Shown here: positions 50,393-60,393 of the stretch, in pieces
Layout: each line of letters starts with the position of its first letter
Position numbering within the stretch: the first letter of the stretch is position 1
From: CBDBKL01 sp965206675
GTDB lineage: Bacteria; Bdellovibrionota; Bdellovibrionia; Bdellovibrionales; JAKFYE01
DNA length: 64,000 nucleotides
Assembly (NCBI GenBank): GCA_965206675.1
Contig: CBDBKL010000005.1
Location: 1 to 64,000 of the forward strand
Direction: 5' to 3'
Notes under the pieces: model-generated
The model's database searches: none
What the model was told of the DNA's origin: nothing
Seen by the model: only the letters and a program-made list of their open reading frames with translations
Position numbers and translations under genes: made by a program

Positions 50393-51811
50393 TTAAATTG
50401 TCATAAATATTAAATTAACACTTTTTGCATTTTGTACTTTCAACATATTCAGTCCTTTTTGTAATTGCTTGGAGATATCAGAGACAGACTTTACGGTCTT
50501 TTTATTGACATCTAAAATAAGATCTCCTTTTCTAATACCAGAGCGGGCAGCTGGGCTGTTGGTCACCACATCCACAACGATAGGGCGTCGAGGGGCTGAT
50601 CGAGGAAGGTCATACTTATTGGCTTCTCGACGGTTGAAGTTGATAATTTTTAGTCCCGCTTTAGAGAGTAATCCTGTTTTCTTTTTAGATGATTTTTTAG
50701 ATCTTCTTGCAATATTTTCTACTTGATTTTCACCAACCTTAATTCTAAGCGTTTTTCTTTTGCCCTCACGATAAATGGTAATTTGAGTTTCTTTTCCTAC
50801 GGGAGTGACGGCAACTGTATTGCTAAGGTCATGAAAGTTTTCAATCTTTTTATTATTAAACTTTACGATAACATCATAGGGTCTTAAGCCAGATTTTTTA
50901 GCGGGACTATTGGGGGAGACTTCCATAATCACAGTTCCATAATCCACAGGTAACCCCAGTGCGGATTGGATTCTTGCGTTCACATTGTTAACAGAAACTC
51001 CTATGTGTCCACGCCTAACCCTTCCAAACTTTTTCAACTGAGGAATCAGCTCTTTGACATAATCAATGGGAATGGCAAATCCAATTCCTTGAGCGCGAGC
51101 ATCAATGGCGGTATTGACACCAATGACATGTCCTCGTGTATTGACAAGAGGTCCTCCGGAATTGCCGGGATTAATGCTCGCATCCGTTTGCAGAAAAGGC
51201 ACAATGTTGAGTTCGTCAATATGTCTTCCCTTTGCTGAAACAATACCTTTTGACATAGAAAATGTATGTCCATAGGGATTACCAAAGGCAGCAACCCATT
51301 CGCCAACTTGAACATTTTTGCTAGAGCCAAGTCTTAATGTAGGAAGTTTCACATCTGTTTCTATTTGAATAAGAGCAACGTCGGTTTTGGGGTCTCGTCC
51401 AATCACCTTTGCTGGGAAAGATTTGTCAGGGTACTTTTGGAGTTGCACTTCAATCTCATCGGCCATTTCAATCACATGATTGTTGGTTACAGCTAATCCA
51501 TTTGACTCGATAATAAAACCACTTCCTACAGGTCTAGCCTTTTGTTTTTGTTCAGGCTTTCTCAAATTAGGGCCAAAAAATTCTTCTAGAAAATTAAAAA
51601 AAGGATCATTTTGGGGATAACTTCTACCCAATGTGCGCTGTTGAAAAGAAATAGAAACACTCACAACGGCTGGGTTAACAGTTTTTGCCATCTTGATAAA
51701 AAGATTTTGAGGAAGGGGGTCACTTGATGAACTAAACACAGAAGTCGGCTTTTGTGTTATGAAAAAAATTGAAAGAAAAGAAATGCTTATCAGAATTACT
51801 GTTTTCTTCAT
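50393..51811 (-). CDS. DegP/DegQ-type periplasmic serine protease
   Basis: A 472-residue Do-family protease and chaperone with a signal peptide (VILISISFLSIFFITQ). The catalytic triad is in VTNNHVIEMADE (His), DPKTDVALIQIE (Asp) and INPGNSGGPLVN (Ser). Two PDZ domains follow, the first with GHIGVSVNNVNARIQSALGL and the second starting after GLKIINFNRREANK. The family degrades or refolds damaged envelope proteins. Its start is six bases past the stop of the DUF1844 gene, so the two are probably co-transcribed. Confidence 0.95.
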   Translation of the reverse strand: MKKTVILISISFLSIFFITQKPTSVFSSSSDPLPQNLFIKMAKTVNPAVVSVSISFQQRTLGRSYPQNDPFFNFLEEFFGPNLRKPEQKQKARPVGSGFIIESNGLAVTNNHVIEMADEIEVQLQKYPDKSFPAKVIGRDPKTDVALIQIETDVKLPTLRLGSSKNVQVGEWVAAFGNPYGHTFSMSKGIVSAKGRHIDELNIVPFLQTDASINPGNSGGPLVNTRGHVIGVNTAIDARAQGIGFAIPIDYVKELIPQLKKFGRVRRGHIGVSVNNVNARIQSALGLPVDYGTVIMEVSPNSPAKKSGLRPYDVIVKFNNKKIENFHDLSNTVAVTPVGKETQITIYREGKRKTLRIKVGENQVENIARRSKKSSKKKTGLLSKAGLKIINFNRREANKYDLPRSAPRRPIVVDVVTNSPAARSGIRKGDLILDVNKKTVKSVSDISKQLQKGLNMLKVQNAKSVNLIFMTI

Positions 51812-51817
51812 ATATCC

Positions 51818-52078
51818 TCAGTCTTTCTTTGGTGTATTTTTTTGAGCTTCAATAAATTTTAATTGAAGATCGGCAATAATTTTTTCTAAAAGCTGTTTTT
51901 CATCCTCTGTTAAATTACCTTTGGTTTTTTCATGTAGTTGTATAAGGAGATCAATATTAAATTGTGCGACAGGAATGTTTTGCTCCATTTTTCCCGTTTG
52001 TGGATTATTTTCTATTCCTAATGCAATGGCGGCAGAAGAGCCAATAGATAAGATTAAAGTTGAAAGAGAGGCTTCCAT
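51818..52078 (-). CDS. DUF1844 protein
   Basis: An 86-residue protein of the DUF1844 family, found mainly in deltaproteobacteria and relatives. It has the characteristic order: a short helix with SSAAIALG, then NPQTGK, FNIDLLIQLHEKTKGNLTED and a final helical stretch. Function unknown; no signal peptide. It sits between the M48 homologue and the DegQ-like gene with close spacing (11 and 6 bases), which suggests an envelope stress operon. Confidence 0.88.
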   Translation of the reverse strand: MEASLSTLILSIGSSAAIALGIENNPQTGKMEQNIPVAQFNIDLLIQLHEKTKGNLTEDEKQLLEKIIADLQLKFIEAQKNTPKKD

Positions 52079-52089
52079 AAAAACTCCTT

Positions 52090-52986
52090 TTAAATAGGGA
52101 ATTCACCCATTAGATTTTGAATTCTACTTTCTACCGTAGGTTGATGAAAAGACCAAGTAGATTGCATGTTGGGGTGAATAATAAAGTAATGAGCGGCCTG
52201 AGGAAGGATGGGTAGTTGTTTCTTAAAAGAATAAGATTTTAACTTCCAAAGCACATGGGCCAAAGTTTCGGGTTCATTTGTGAGTCTTGAGGCCAGTAAA
52301 TCAGATTTATAAAATGTTGATGGGTTGACAAATGATTTTAGCAGGGTGCGTGATAAAGGAGTGATGAGTTTTTGAATTATAGAGATTTTATGTTCTTTTT
52401 GAAAAATTCTATAGAAGAAAAAGATGTGATTAAGAAAGGCATCCATCCCCGAGCTTAAACTGTACAGCATAAATAAGCCAAACCCCGCTATGTTAAAGGA
52501 TAATGTTTTTTGTAAAGAAATGCGTGCAAATTCATGTGAAAGGATTGCAAGAATTTCTCTTTGGGAAAAAGTGTCAATGGCTCCGCGGGAAATATAAATC
52601 TGACTTATTTTTGAATTTCGAGAAATAGAAAAAGAAGTCGGTGTTGCAACTTCGAGTATATAGAGAGAAGGTTTTTTGATATTGGCTTTAGAGGATAATT
52701 TTTTGATTTTGTCGCCTAAACCCCATGGATCAGCTCCTTCAAGTGGGGTTGAGGGAAAAAGTTTTGTTATGTAAAGTTCTGGAAAGAAGTAAACACAACC
52801 CATGACTAACATTGCAAAGAGGCTACCTGCAATAAGCCCTGAGCGTTCCCCTAAAGCATAACCTATGAGCAGGCAAAAGAGTGGGAAAAGAAAAAAGAGA
52901 AGGAATGTGTCTTTTAATGCCTCAAGCCTCATACGTTGAATCAGACTAATTCGTGGAAAGTGGGGAGTCAAATTATTGCTTTGCAT
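52090..52986 (-). CDS. M48 (HtpX-like) peptidase homologue, predicted inactive
   Basis: A 298-residue membrane protein with two N-terminal helices (FLFPLFCLLIGYALGER, then GSLFAMLVMGCVYFF) and an M48-like domain. The zinc motif is ILAILSHEFARISL: H151-E152 are present but the second His of HExxH is Arg155. The downstream Glu ligand is also missing (FYKSDLLASRL in place of E-x3-D). Family members are zinc proteases that cut misfolded membrane proteins; this one looks catalytically dead. First gene of the DUF1844-DegQ operon. Confidence 0.82.
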   Translation of the reverse strand: MQSNNLTPHFPRISLIQRMRLEALKDTFLLFFLFPLFCLLIGYALGERSGLIAGSLFAMLVMGCVYFFPELYITKLFPSTPLEGADPWGLGDKIKKLSSKANIKKPSLYILEVATPTSFSISRNSKISQIYISRGAIDTFSQREILAILSHEFARISLQKTLSFNIAGFGLFMLYSLSSGMDAFLNHIFFFYRIFQKEHKISIIQKLITPLSRTLLKSFVNPSTFYKSDLLASRLTNEPETLAHVLWKLKSYSFKKQLPILPQAAHYFIIHPNMQSTWSFHQPTVESRIQNLMGEFPI

Positions 52987-53070
52987 AAATTAATGCAGGA
53001 TTCTATGAGTATGAATGTTTTCAGGGATTGGCCGTGTTATTATGAAGTCTTTTGAGAGGGAGGGGTATTT

Positions 53071-54060
53071 ATGTCAACAGAAGCACATGTACTGACGGAG
53101 AAAGTGAACCAGGAAAGTCAGTGTGTTGATCGGGTTTTAAGTGAAGTTTCCAAAGTTGTCATTGGTCAAAAGGAGATGTTAGAGGGCATCTTAATAGGTC
53201 TTTTTACGGGCGGACACATTCTTTTAGAGGGCGTTCCGGGTCTTGCAAAAACTCTTACTATTTCATCCATTTCAAAATCTATTTCTCTTGATTTTCAAAG
53301 AGTGCAATTTACCCCTGACCTTTTACCCTCAGATTTAATTGGTACAATGATTTTTAATCAGAAAACAGGTGAATTTGCTCCAAAGAAAGGTCCTATTTTT
53401 ACAAATATTGTATTGGCTGATGAGATCAATAGAGCTCCAGCTAAGGTACAGAGTGCTCTTTTAGAGGCTATGTCTGAAAAGCAGGTGACCATTGGGGAAA
53501 CATCTTATCCTTTACCTCCCCCATTTTTGGTTTTAGCTACGCAAAATCCTCTAGAACAGGAGGGAACTTATCCTCTGCCGGAAGCGCAACTGGATAGATT
53601 TATGTTTAAAATTCTAGTGGATTATCCTCAGAAGGCTGAAGAAATGCAAATTTTAGAAAGTATGTCTCGAGGACATATGCACGATATTCAACCTGTTCTC
53701 TCTGCAGAAGATCTGAGCAGGATCACTAAAATTGTAAATGAAATTTACGTTGATGATAAAATCAGTCATTACATTGTTGATATTGTTATGGCGACAAGAA
53801 AACCAAGTGAATATGGGTTAAAGCGAATTGATAATCTCATTCAGGTGGGAGGGTCTCCGAGGGCTACTATTGCTTTAACAAGAGCTGCGATGGCTCATGC
53901 TTTTATTAAAAAACGAAGTTACGTAACAGCTAATGATGTAAAGGCTGTTGCCTATGAGGTTCTCAGGCACCGCTTAATTTTGACTTACGAAGCCGAAGCC
54001 GAAGAGGTTCAGTCTGATTTTGTTATTTCAGAAATACTTCAACAAATAGAGGTGTCTTAG
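53071..54060 (+). CDS. MoxR-family AAA ATPase
   Basis: A 329-residue AAA+ ATPase with HILLEGVPGLAKT (Walker A), IVLADEINRAPAKVQSALLE (Walker B) and LATQNPLEQEGTYPLPEAQL, the signature of MoxR proteins. MoxR ATPases act as chaperones for VWA-domain proteins, which fits the DUF58, BatA and BatB genes that follow. First gene of the Bat operon, with GAGAGGGAGG upstream. Confidence 0.95.
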   Translation: MSTEAHVLTEKVNQESQCVDRVLSEVSKVVIGQKEMLEGILIGLFTGGHILLEGVPGLAKTLTISSISKSISLDFQRVQFTPDLLPSDLIGTMIFNQKTGEFAPKKGPIFTNIVLADEINRAPAKVQSALLEAMSEKQVTIGETSYPLPPPFLVLATQNPLEQEGTYPLPEAQLDRFMFKILVDYPQKAEEMQILESMSRGHMHDIQPVLSAEDLSRITKIVNEIYVDDKISHYIVDIVMATRKPSEYGLKRIDNLIQVGGSPRATIALTRAAMAHAFIKKRSYVTANDVKAVAYEVLRHRLILTYEAEAEEVQSDFVISEILQQIEVS

Positions 54061-54061
54061 T

Positions 54062-54940
54062 TTGGGTATTCCTGCAGAGATTTTAAAACAAGTACGAATG
54101 ATAGAATTACACACGCGTAAACTTGTTAATAATATTTTTGTTGGTGAGTATCACACGGCTTTTCGCGGTCAAGGAATGACCTTTGCGGATTTTAGAGAAT
54201 ATGTTCATGGTGATGATGTTCGTAATATTTCCTGGACACTATCGGCCCGATCTGGAAAACCATATATTAAGCTGTATGAAGAAGAGCGTGAGTTGACTCT
54301 CATTTTAGCTGTGGATGTAAGTGGGTCGGGAGATTTTGGGTCTAATGAGTTTTTTAAAGGAGAAGTTATCACTCACATTGCAGCTATACTGGGATTTAGT
54401 GCAATTAAAAATAACGATCAAGTGGGTCTACTTATGTTCTCAGATATTGTAGAACATTATGTTCCTCCTAAAAAAGGGAGAGGCCATATTCATCGTATTC
54501 TCAGAGACCTTTTGTATTTTAAACCTGTCAATCGTAAAACGAATATCTCAGCAGGACTTGAGTATTTACAGGGTGTTCTTAAAAAACGTGCGACTATTTT
54601 TATGTTGAGTGATTTTTTTGATGATGGTTTTGGTGTGCGATTGAAACAGGTCGCTAGGAAACATGATACCACTGCCATTGTGGTTCGAGATCCCACTGAA
54701 TTGGAAATTCCCAAAATAGGACTTGTTGATCTTCAAGATGCAGAAACTGGAGATATAGTAACTGTTGATACTTCCAATTTTTTATTTCAAAGGCATTATA
54801 AAGAGACTGTTAAAAAGAAGAATTTAGCCAGAGAGGAGGAGCTTCGGAAATCGGCCGTAGATGTTGTGAATATCACTGTTGGTAAAGACTATACTCAACC
54901 TCTTATTGAATATTTTAAAAAGAGAGCTCGAAGTGGCTAA
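54062..54940 (+). CDS. DUF58 protein
   Basis: A 292-residue protein with the DUF58 core: FVGEYHTAFRGQGMTFADFR, DDVRNISWTLSARSGKPYIK, and a VWA-like metal site with LILAVDVSGSGDFGS. It usually lies next to moxR and is thought to be part of a MoxR-VWA complex. It starts at TTG immediately after the moxR stop, and its end overlaps the next gene by eight bases. Confidence 0.92.
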   Translation: MGIPAEILKQVRMIELHTRKLVNNIFVGEYHTAFRGQGMTFADFREYVHGDDVRNISWTLSARSGKPYIKLYEEERELTLILAVDVSGSGDFGSNEFFKGEVITHIAAILGFSAIKNNDQVGLLMFSDIVEHYVPPKKGRGHIHRILRDLLYFKPVNRKTNISAGLEYLQGVLKKRATIFMLSDFFDDGFGVRLKQVARKHDTTAIVVRDPTELEIPKIGLVDLQDAETGDIVTVDTSNFLFQRHYKETVKKKNLAREEELRKSAVDVVNITVGKDYTQPLIEYFKKRARSG

Positions 54941-55787
54941 ACGTTTAGAAGAATTGAATTCTGTGAATTGGAAATGTGATTTTCAAGGCCCTCCAAATAT
55001 CACTGTGGGAACGGTTTTTCAGTTATCTTGTTATGGCAAGGTTGTAAATTTAGATTTTAAAAATTTAAAGTTTATTTTATCTAAGGAAGAAGCATATAAG
55101 ATAAAACTATTAGAAGTTGTTCGATCAGAGGAGAACCTTGGCGAGTTTCTTGTCACCAGCTATAAGACAGGTCAGTATAATAATGAAACTCTCTTATTAA
55201 CAGATGGCGTAAATACATTGCGATTGGGTCCTATAAACTGGACTGTCAAATCTGTCTTAAATGCAAAAGAAGAGCCTAAGATGTTTCCTCCCTATGAACC
55301 TCTGTCTCTTCAATACCCTTTTTGGTTATGGGTCGTTTTAGTTGTAGGTTTCCTTATTCCCATGGTGATGGGGATAAGAATGTATAAATATCGACGGCGA
55401 CGAAATAAAATAAAGGAAAAACTAGAAAAGGAAAACCAATCACATCCTCCATTTCAAATTTTACATAGGGAATTTAGAAAGTTAGATCGCCAAATTTTTT
55501 ATCAAGAAATATCATCGAATCAGTATCTTACAGAGTTAAATCGTATTTTGAAAAATTATATTGTTCATGAGTTAATTCTTCCTATTGATGAATGGAAAAC
55601 AAGTGATGTGTTATCTGAGATTAAAAAAAATCATATATCTCTCTTTAAGAAAGAGGGCCGTAAGATTAAGCGGATGTTTCATGAAATAGAAAGAGCTACC
55701 TCTCTTACAAATAAGGATATAGAGCAGGTGCGAAAAATGTGTCTCTTGAGGACAGAAGAAATTTATAATTTCGCCAGAAAAAGGTAA
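54933..55787 (+). CDS. Single-membrane-span Bat operon protein
   Basis: About 284 residues from the GTG at 54933, which overlaps the DUF58 stop. A longer frame upstream lacks a reason to be used. There is no signal peptide. Residues 1-120 look like a beta-rich domain, a membrane helix follows (FWLWVVLVVGFLIPMVMGI), and the C-terminal 130 residues are a basic helical domain. The position and layout match the small protein found between DUF58 and batA in several Bat operons (DUF4381-like). The role is presumably structural. Confidence 0.7.
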   Translation: MAKRLEELNSVNWKCDFQGPPNITVGTVFQLSCYGKVVNLDFKNLKFILSKEEAYKIKLLEVVRSEENLGEFLVTSYKTGQYNNETLLLTDGVNTLRLGPINWTVKSVLNAKEEPKMFPPYEPLSLQYPFWLWVVLVVGFLIPMVMGIRMYKYRRRRNKIKEKLEKENQSHPPFQILHREFRKLDRQIFYQEISSNQYLTELNRILKNYIVHELILPIDEWKTSDVLSEIKKNHISLFKKEGRKIKRMFHEIERATSLTNKDIEQVRKMCLLRTEEIYNFARKR

Positions 55788-55791
55788 AAGA

Positions 55792-56796
55792 ATGACTTGG
55801 AAAGATCCTATATTTTTTGTTTTTATTTTATTTTTAATCGGCTCGGCGGTTTGGTTATTAATAGATCGAAAACCGAGGCGTCCGAGTTTACAATTCAGTC
55901 ATATTGCCATTTTTAAAAATATCTCGCCCAGTTTAAGATCACAACTCTCTCCCCTGGTTGCCGTTTTAAAGTTTATAAGCCTTATTCTAATGATTTTCGC
56001 TTTAGCACGCCCACAAACATCTGAAGTAAAGGTTAAGAAAAATGTTGAAGGCATTGATATTGTTATTAGCTTGGATATCTCAGATAGCATGTTGATTGAA
56101 GATATGAAACCAGTGAATCGTTTAGAGGCTGCAAAAAAAGTGGCTTACGATTTTGTTAAAGGACGCACTTCTGATCGTATAGGTCTTGTTTTATTTTCTG
56201 GAGAAGCATTTACAAAAGTACCTCCTACTTTGGATTATAAAGTTTTTCTCCAGAGTTTAGAATCTGTTGAAGTGACTCGTAATGTGAAGATGGGAACGGC
56301 TATAGGAGTTGCCCTTGCAAATTCAGTGGCACGATTGAGAGAATTGGAGACTGAGAGCCAAGTTATTATATTTCTTACTGACGGTGAAAATAATAGTGGC
56401 ACGATAGATCCGTTAACAGCACTAGAAATAGCAAAAGGTTATGGAATACGTGTTTATACAATTGGTGTTGGTGTAGATGGGATGGCACAGTTGCCAACAT
56501 TTTATACGGATATATTTGGTAATAGACAAAAGCGTTATCAACCTATGCACAGTAAAGTGAATGATGAGTTACTCTCAAAGATCGCAAGGGATACGGGAGG
56601 TAAATATTATAGAGCCACAAATACAAAAACTTTAGAGAATGTTTTTTCTGAAATAGATCGTATTGAAAAAACAAAAATAGAAACACATCAATATACAAAA
56701 TATATAGAGCTTTTTCCCAAGTATTTAAAATGGGCAATTTTTTTCTATTTATTGGCTTTTGGTTTTGAACGTATTCTGTTGAGAAGGGGGCCATAG
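55792..56796 (+). CDS. batA: BatA-type VWA membrane protein
   Basis: A 334-residue protein with an N-terminal membrane anchor (PIFFVFILFLIGSAVWLLI), a second helix, a VWA domain with the full MIDAS motif DISDSM, and LFSGEAFTKVPPTLDY with the later FLTDGENNSG. The C-terminus has a final helix (WAIFFYLLAFGFERILL). It belongs to the Bat (Bacteroides aerotolerance) group; the mechanism is unsettled and linked to oxidative and envelope stress. Confidence 0.93.
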   Translation: MTWKDPIFFVFILFLIGSAVWLLIDRKPRRPSLQFSHIAIFKNISPSLRSQLSPLVAVLKFISLILMIFALARPQTSEVKVKKNVEGIDIVISLDISDSMLIEDMKPVNRLEAAKKVAYDFVKGRTSDRIGLVLFSGEAFTKVPPTLDYKVFLQSLESVEVTRNVKMGTAIGVALANSVARLRELETESQVIIFLTDGENNSGTIDPLTALEIAKGYGIRVYTIGVGVDGMAQLPTFYTDIFGNRQKRYQPMHSKVNDELLSKIARDTGGKYYRATNTKTLENVFSEIDRIEKTKIETHQYTKYIELFPKYLKWAIFFYLLAFGFERILLRRGP

Positions 56797-58547
56797 TGCT
56801 GTTTAGATTTTCAAACCCTGAATACTTTAATGTTATCTTGATAGCAATTGGTATAGCTATTTTGGCGTTCATCTTTATGAAGAAAAGTAATAAGAATATA
56901 AAAAAGGCCTTTGGAGAAAAACTCTCTCAGTATTTAACTCATTCTCGATCACTTTCTAAAAGGTATTGGAAATTATCTCTAGAAGTCTGTGTTGTTATTT
57001 TAGCTGTTATAGCTTGGGCTAGGCCACAATTTGGAGATTCTGAAATAGAAATTAAAAATGTCGGGATAGAACTTATTCTGGCTATTGATGTTTCTTCTTC
57101 TATGTTGACTGAAGATGTGAGTCCAAACCGACTAGAACATGCTAAGCAGGAGTTGCACAGACTTTTAAGTTATTTGAAAGGTGATAAAGTGGGGCTTGTG
57201 GCTTTTGCTGGATCTGCAGCGTTGGTTTCTCCTATGACGAGTGACTATTCTGCTATTCGTATATTTTTAGATTCATTGACAACGCATTCTGTGAGCACAC
57301 AGGGAACAAATTTTAAATCAGCATTACAAGTTGCTGTGACATCCTTAGAGCAAGGAGGAGGGGGACTGGAAGATGGTGAAGTGACATCCAAAGCTATTAT
57401 TCTAGCTTCAGATGGGGAGGAAACAGAGGCTAAGGTTATATCTTATGTTGATGAATTGTCTAAAAAGGGAATACGAGTTTTTACTTTAGGCTTTGGAACT
57501 TTAAAGGGTGGCCCTATTCCGGATAAAGATTCCGAAGATCGTCTAATAGGATATAAGAAAAATAAAGATGGTGAAATTGTCCTTTCTACAGCGAAGAGTG
57601 AAGCTTTGGCAGCCATTGCAAGAGCGGGTAAGGGGGGATATTATCAAGCTGATTTCACCGGAGAATCTGTGAAGTCAATTGTTACAGATATTCAAAAGAT
57701 GGAGAAGACCGAGTTTGATGTGCAAATGGCAACGGATTACGATGAAAAGTATCAATGGCCATTGTTTTTTGCATTTTTATTGGGCTGGATTGAATTTTTA
57801 TTAATTGAGCGTCGAAGGGGTCAAAAGTTTTGGAAGGGGCGTTTTGTCAGTTGTTTCTTGCTTGTTTTTTTCTTTATAAGGGTTTCTGAAGGAAAAGAGG
57901 CTTGGAAAACTATTTATGAAAATAATAAGGCTGTTGAATTATTAAAGGAGAAGAAAAACTATCAAGCTCATGAGAAGTTAATGGATGCCTTGGTGGATAG
58001 TCCTCTATCTCCTTCTTTGCATTACAATTTAGGACATTCTTTTTATCAAAATAAAAATTTTGATGAAGCTATGAAGGAGTTTGAGAGTACTGGTAAAATG
58101 ACAGATGATAAGGATATTCAGTTTAAAGCCTTATTTAATGCAGCGGACAGTGCTGTTCGGAAAGAGGATATGGATAGGGCTTTAGAGTACTATCAGTTGG
58201 CTTTAAAATTAAAACCAGATTCTTTAGAGGTGAAGACAAATATAGAACTTCTTATGGCAAAGAGACAGCAGAGTCAGGAAAATAATCAGGATAAAAAAGA
58301 GGGTGAAGGAAAAGGGAAGGGAGAAAATGAGTCTTCAGAAAGAAAACAGAAACAAGAAGAGGGTTCGTCTCGTGAACAGAGAAAAAAAACTGAGAGTAAG
58401 GAACAATTTAAGAGCAAGGAATTGACAACTAAAGATGTTGAAAAGATTCTGGAAGAATTAAAACGGCAGGAGGGAAAAGTTCGTGGCAAGTTTATGGAGG
58501 GGGAGCAGAAAAAAGCAGGGAAACAATTTATTGAAAAAGATTGGTAG
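56796..58547 (+). CDS. BatB-BatC fusion (VWA plus TPR)
   Basis: A 583-residue fused protein. Residues 1-340 are BatB-like: two N-terminal helices, the VWA domain with MIDAS AIDVSSSM and ILASDGEETEAKV, and a C-terminal membrane helix. Residues 365-480 hold TPR repeats (SLHYNLGHSFYQNKNFDEAM, then DRALEYYQLALKLKPD), the BatC part. A long Lys/Glu/Gln-rich charged tail ends the protein. It starts at GTG, overlapping batA by one base. The batD start lies inside its 3' end. Confidence 0.92.
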   Translation: MLFRFSNPEYFNVILIAIGIAILAFIFMKKSNKNIKKAFGEKLSQYLTHSRSLSKRYWKLSLEVCVVILAVIAWARPQFGDSEIEIKNVGIELILAIDVSSSMLTEDVSPNRLEHAKQELHRLLSYLKGDKVGLVAFAGSAALVSPMTSDYSAIRIFLDSLTTHSVSTQGTNFKSALQVAVTSLEQGGGGLEDGEVTSKAIILASDGEETEAKVISYVDELSKKGIRVFTLGFGTLKGGPIPDKDSEDRLIGYKKNKDGEIVLSTAKSEALAAIARAGKGGYYQADFTGESVKSIVTDIQKMEKTEFDVQMATDYDEKYQWPLFFAFLLGWIEFLLIERRRGQKFWKGRFVSCFLLVFFFIRVSEGKEAWKTIYENNKAVELLKEKKNYQAHEKLMDALVDSPLSPSLHYNLGHSFYQNKNFDEAMKEFESTGKMTDDKDIQFKALFNAADSAVRKEDMDRALEYYQLALKLKPDSLEVKTNIELLMAKRQQSQENNQDKKEGEGKGKGENESSERKQKQEEGSSREQRKKTESKEQFKSKELTTKDVEKILEELKRQEGKVRGKFMEGEQKKAGKQFIEKDW

Positions 58548-60393
58548 TTGCCTTCTGTTGCTTTTTCTAGCTTCTTCATCTCAAGCACAAGATCTTAAGG
58601 TGACAGCAACGGTAAATAAAACTCAAGCTGGAGTTGGGGAGCCTGTCACTTTAACGGTTAATGTGGAAACAAAAAAAGATGGAAATGTCTCACAGCCTCG
58701 TTTGCCTGATCTAAAAGGTTTTAATCTAACGCAAAAATGGAATTCTCTGCAAACCCGAACCCTATTTACACAAGGTCAATTAGAACATTTAAGAACCCAA
58801 TCTTTTCATTATAGATTAGAACCTCAAGTTAAGGGGTCCTTAAAAATTGATGCCGTCACCGTTGTTATTAATGGGCAAGAGGTAAAAACAGATCCCATTG
58901 TTATCCAAATCACAGAAAAAAGTCAGGGAAAAAAATCTCAGGGTCAAAACCCATTTAGTCAAGATCCCTTCTTTTCAGATATGGATGATATGTTTCAATC
59001 CTTTTTTCAAAAACCATTTGGATCTCCACAGGGGCAACAGGGAAGTGGTGAAAACATTGATGAGAATAATTCCTTTTCCGTGCATTTAGAAGTGGATAAA
59101 ACAGAGGTGTATGAAGGGGAGCAGGTCACGGCTTCATGGTATCTCTATACGCCTCATCAAATTAGAAATATTGATACTTTGAAGTATCCCTCTCTAAAGG
59201 GATTTTGGAAAGAAGATATACACTTGGCAACGCAACTGAACTTTAAAGCAGAAATCGTTAATGGGCAGCAATACAGAAAAGCTCTTCTTGCGTCTTATGC
59301 TTTATTTCCTATAAAGGCTGGTGTTTCTGAAATTGATCCTTATAAAGTGAGATGTACTGTTATTCCAGCCCATTCTTTTATGGGATTGGGAAGGGGACAG
59401 GGATATACAAAGTCATCACGTCCCATACAGATAAAAGTAAAACCTTTACCAAGTGACAATGTGCCTTCAGATTTTTCTGGAGCTGTTGGACAGTTTAGAA
59501 TGGAGGCTAAGGTAGGAAAAACAGATGTTAAGGTGAATGAGCCGTTTTCTTTAAAACTGAGAATTTCCGGTAAAGGTAATGCTAAATCTGTAAAACTACC
59601 GCAATTGTCTATTCCCTCTCATTTAGAGCTTTATAGTACAAAGGATGAGTCAAAGTTTTTTAAAAATGGAACAAGTTTTAAAGAATTTGATCTACTATTG
59701 ATACCAAGGAAAATGGGGAGGGTAGAAATACCCTCGTTGAGTGTGAGTAGCTTTGATCCACAGTTAAAAAAATATGTGTCACTTTCTACGAAACCTATAG
59801 TTTTAGAAGTTTTAGCGAATGAAAATGATGAACCCATTACAAATTATCCTTTGGCCGATGCACAAAAGAAAGAGACGGAAGAAAGAACACTTCCCCCAAT
59901 CAGTGCGCAATGGGAAACCGCAAAGTCTGTGGGTTTGGGTAAACGTTTAATACTTTGGGGCATCGTTTATTTTATACTTGTTCTTGGAATTTTATGGAGA
60001 GCAAAAACTATAGGACTTTTGGGTGGGCATAGAAAAAGGACTTTGTATCGAGAGTATCATGTAAAATATATGGAACTGAAAAAACACCTTTTGTCTGAAA
60101 ATTATAAAAAATTAGGAGTAGAGGCTATAAATGTCATAAATTTTACAATTGGAAATCTTATTGATGAAGTTTCTGCTGACGTTCAAATTGATAGATTGTT
60201 AGAACAGATGCCTCCGAGCCTAAGACATCGATTAGGCAGCGAATTGTCGGATGTGGTATCTTATTTTGAAGCTCTAGGATTTGCTCCAAAGGCTGAGGAG
60301 CAAAGACAGAGAAAGCAGGCAGAAATTTATTTAAAAAAATTAGATACATTGTTGCAAGATGCGATTAAACTGAGCGGAAGAGGTCAAGGATGA
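58483..60393 (+). CDS. batD: BatD protein
   Basis: A 636-residue BatD/oxygen-tolerance protein. The GTG start has an AGGAGGG site about seven bases upstream, overlapping the end of batB/C by 65 bases; a TTG at 58531 is an alternative. A signal peptide (ILLLFLASSSQAQ-like) is followed by beta-sandwich repeats that include KTQAGVGEPVTLTVNVE and KTDVKVNEPFSLKLRISGKG. A membrane helix (ILWGIVYFILVLGILWR) and a cytoplasmic helical tail end the protein. The final ATGA is shared with the next gene. Confidence 0.9.
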   Translation: MASLWRGSRKKQGNNLLKKIGSCLLLLFLASSSQAQDLKVTATVNKTQAGVGEPVTLTVNVETKKDGNVSQPRLPDLKGFNLTQKWNSLQTRTLFTQGQLEHLRTQSFHYRLEPQVKGSLKIDAVTVVINGQEVKTDPIVIQITEKSQGKKSQGQNPFSQDPFFSDMDDMFQSFFQKPFGSPQGQQGSGENIDENNSFSVHLEVDKTEVYEGEQVTASWYLYTPHQIRNIDTLKYPSLKGFWKEDIHLATQLNFKAEIVNGQQYRKALLASYALFPIKAGVSEIDPYKVRCTVIPAHSFMGLGRGQGYTKSSRPIQIKVKPLPSDNVPSDFSGAVGQFRMEAKVGKTDVKVNEPFSLKLRISGKGNAKSVKLPQLSIPSHLELYSTKDESKFFKNGTSFKEFDLLLIPRKMGRVEIPSLSVSSFDPQLKKYVSLSTKPIVLEVLANENDEPITNYPLADAQKKETEERTLPPISAQWETAKSVGLGKRLILWGIVYFILVLGILWRAKTIGLLGGHRKRTLYREYHVKYMELKKHLLSENYKKLGVEAINVINFTIGNLIDEVSADVQIDRLLEQMPPSLRHRLGSELSDVVSYFEALGFAPKAEEQRQRKQAEIYLKKLDTLLQDAIKLSGRGQG

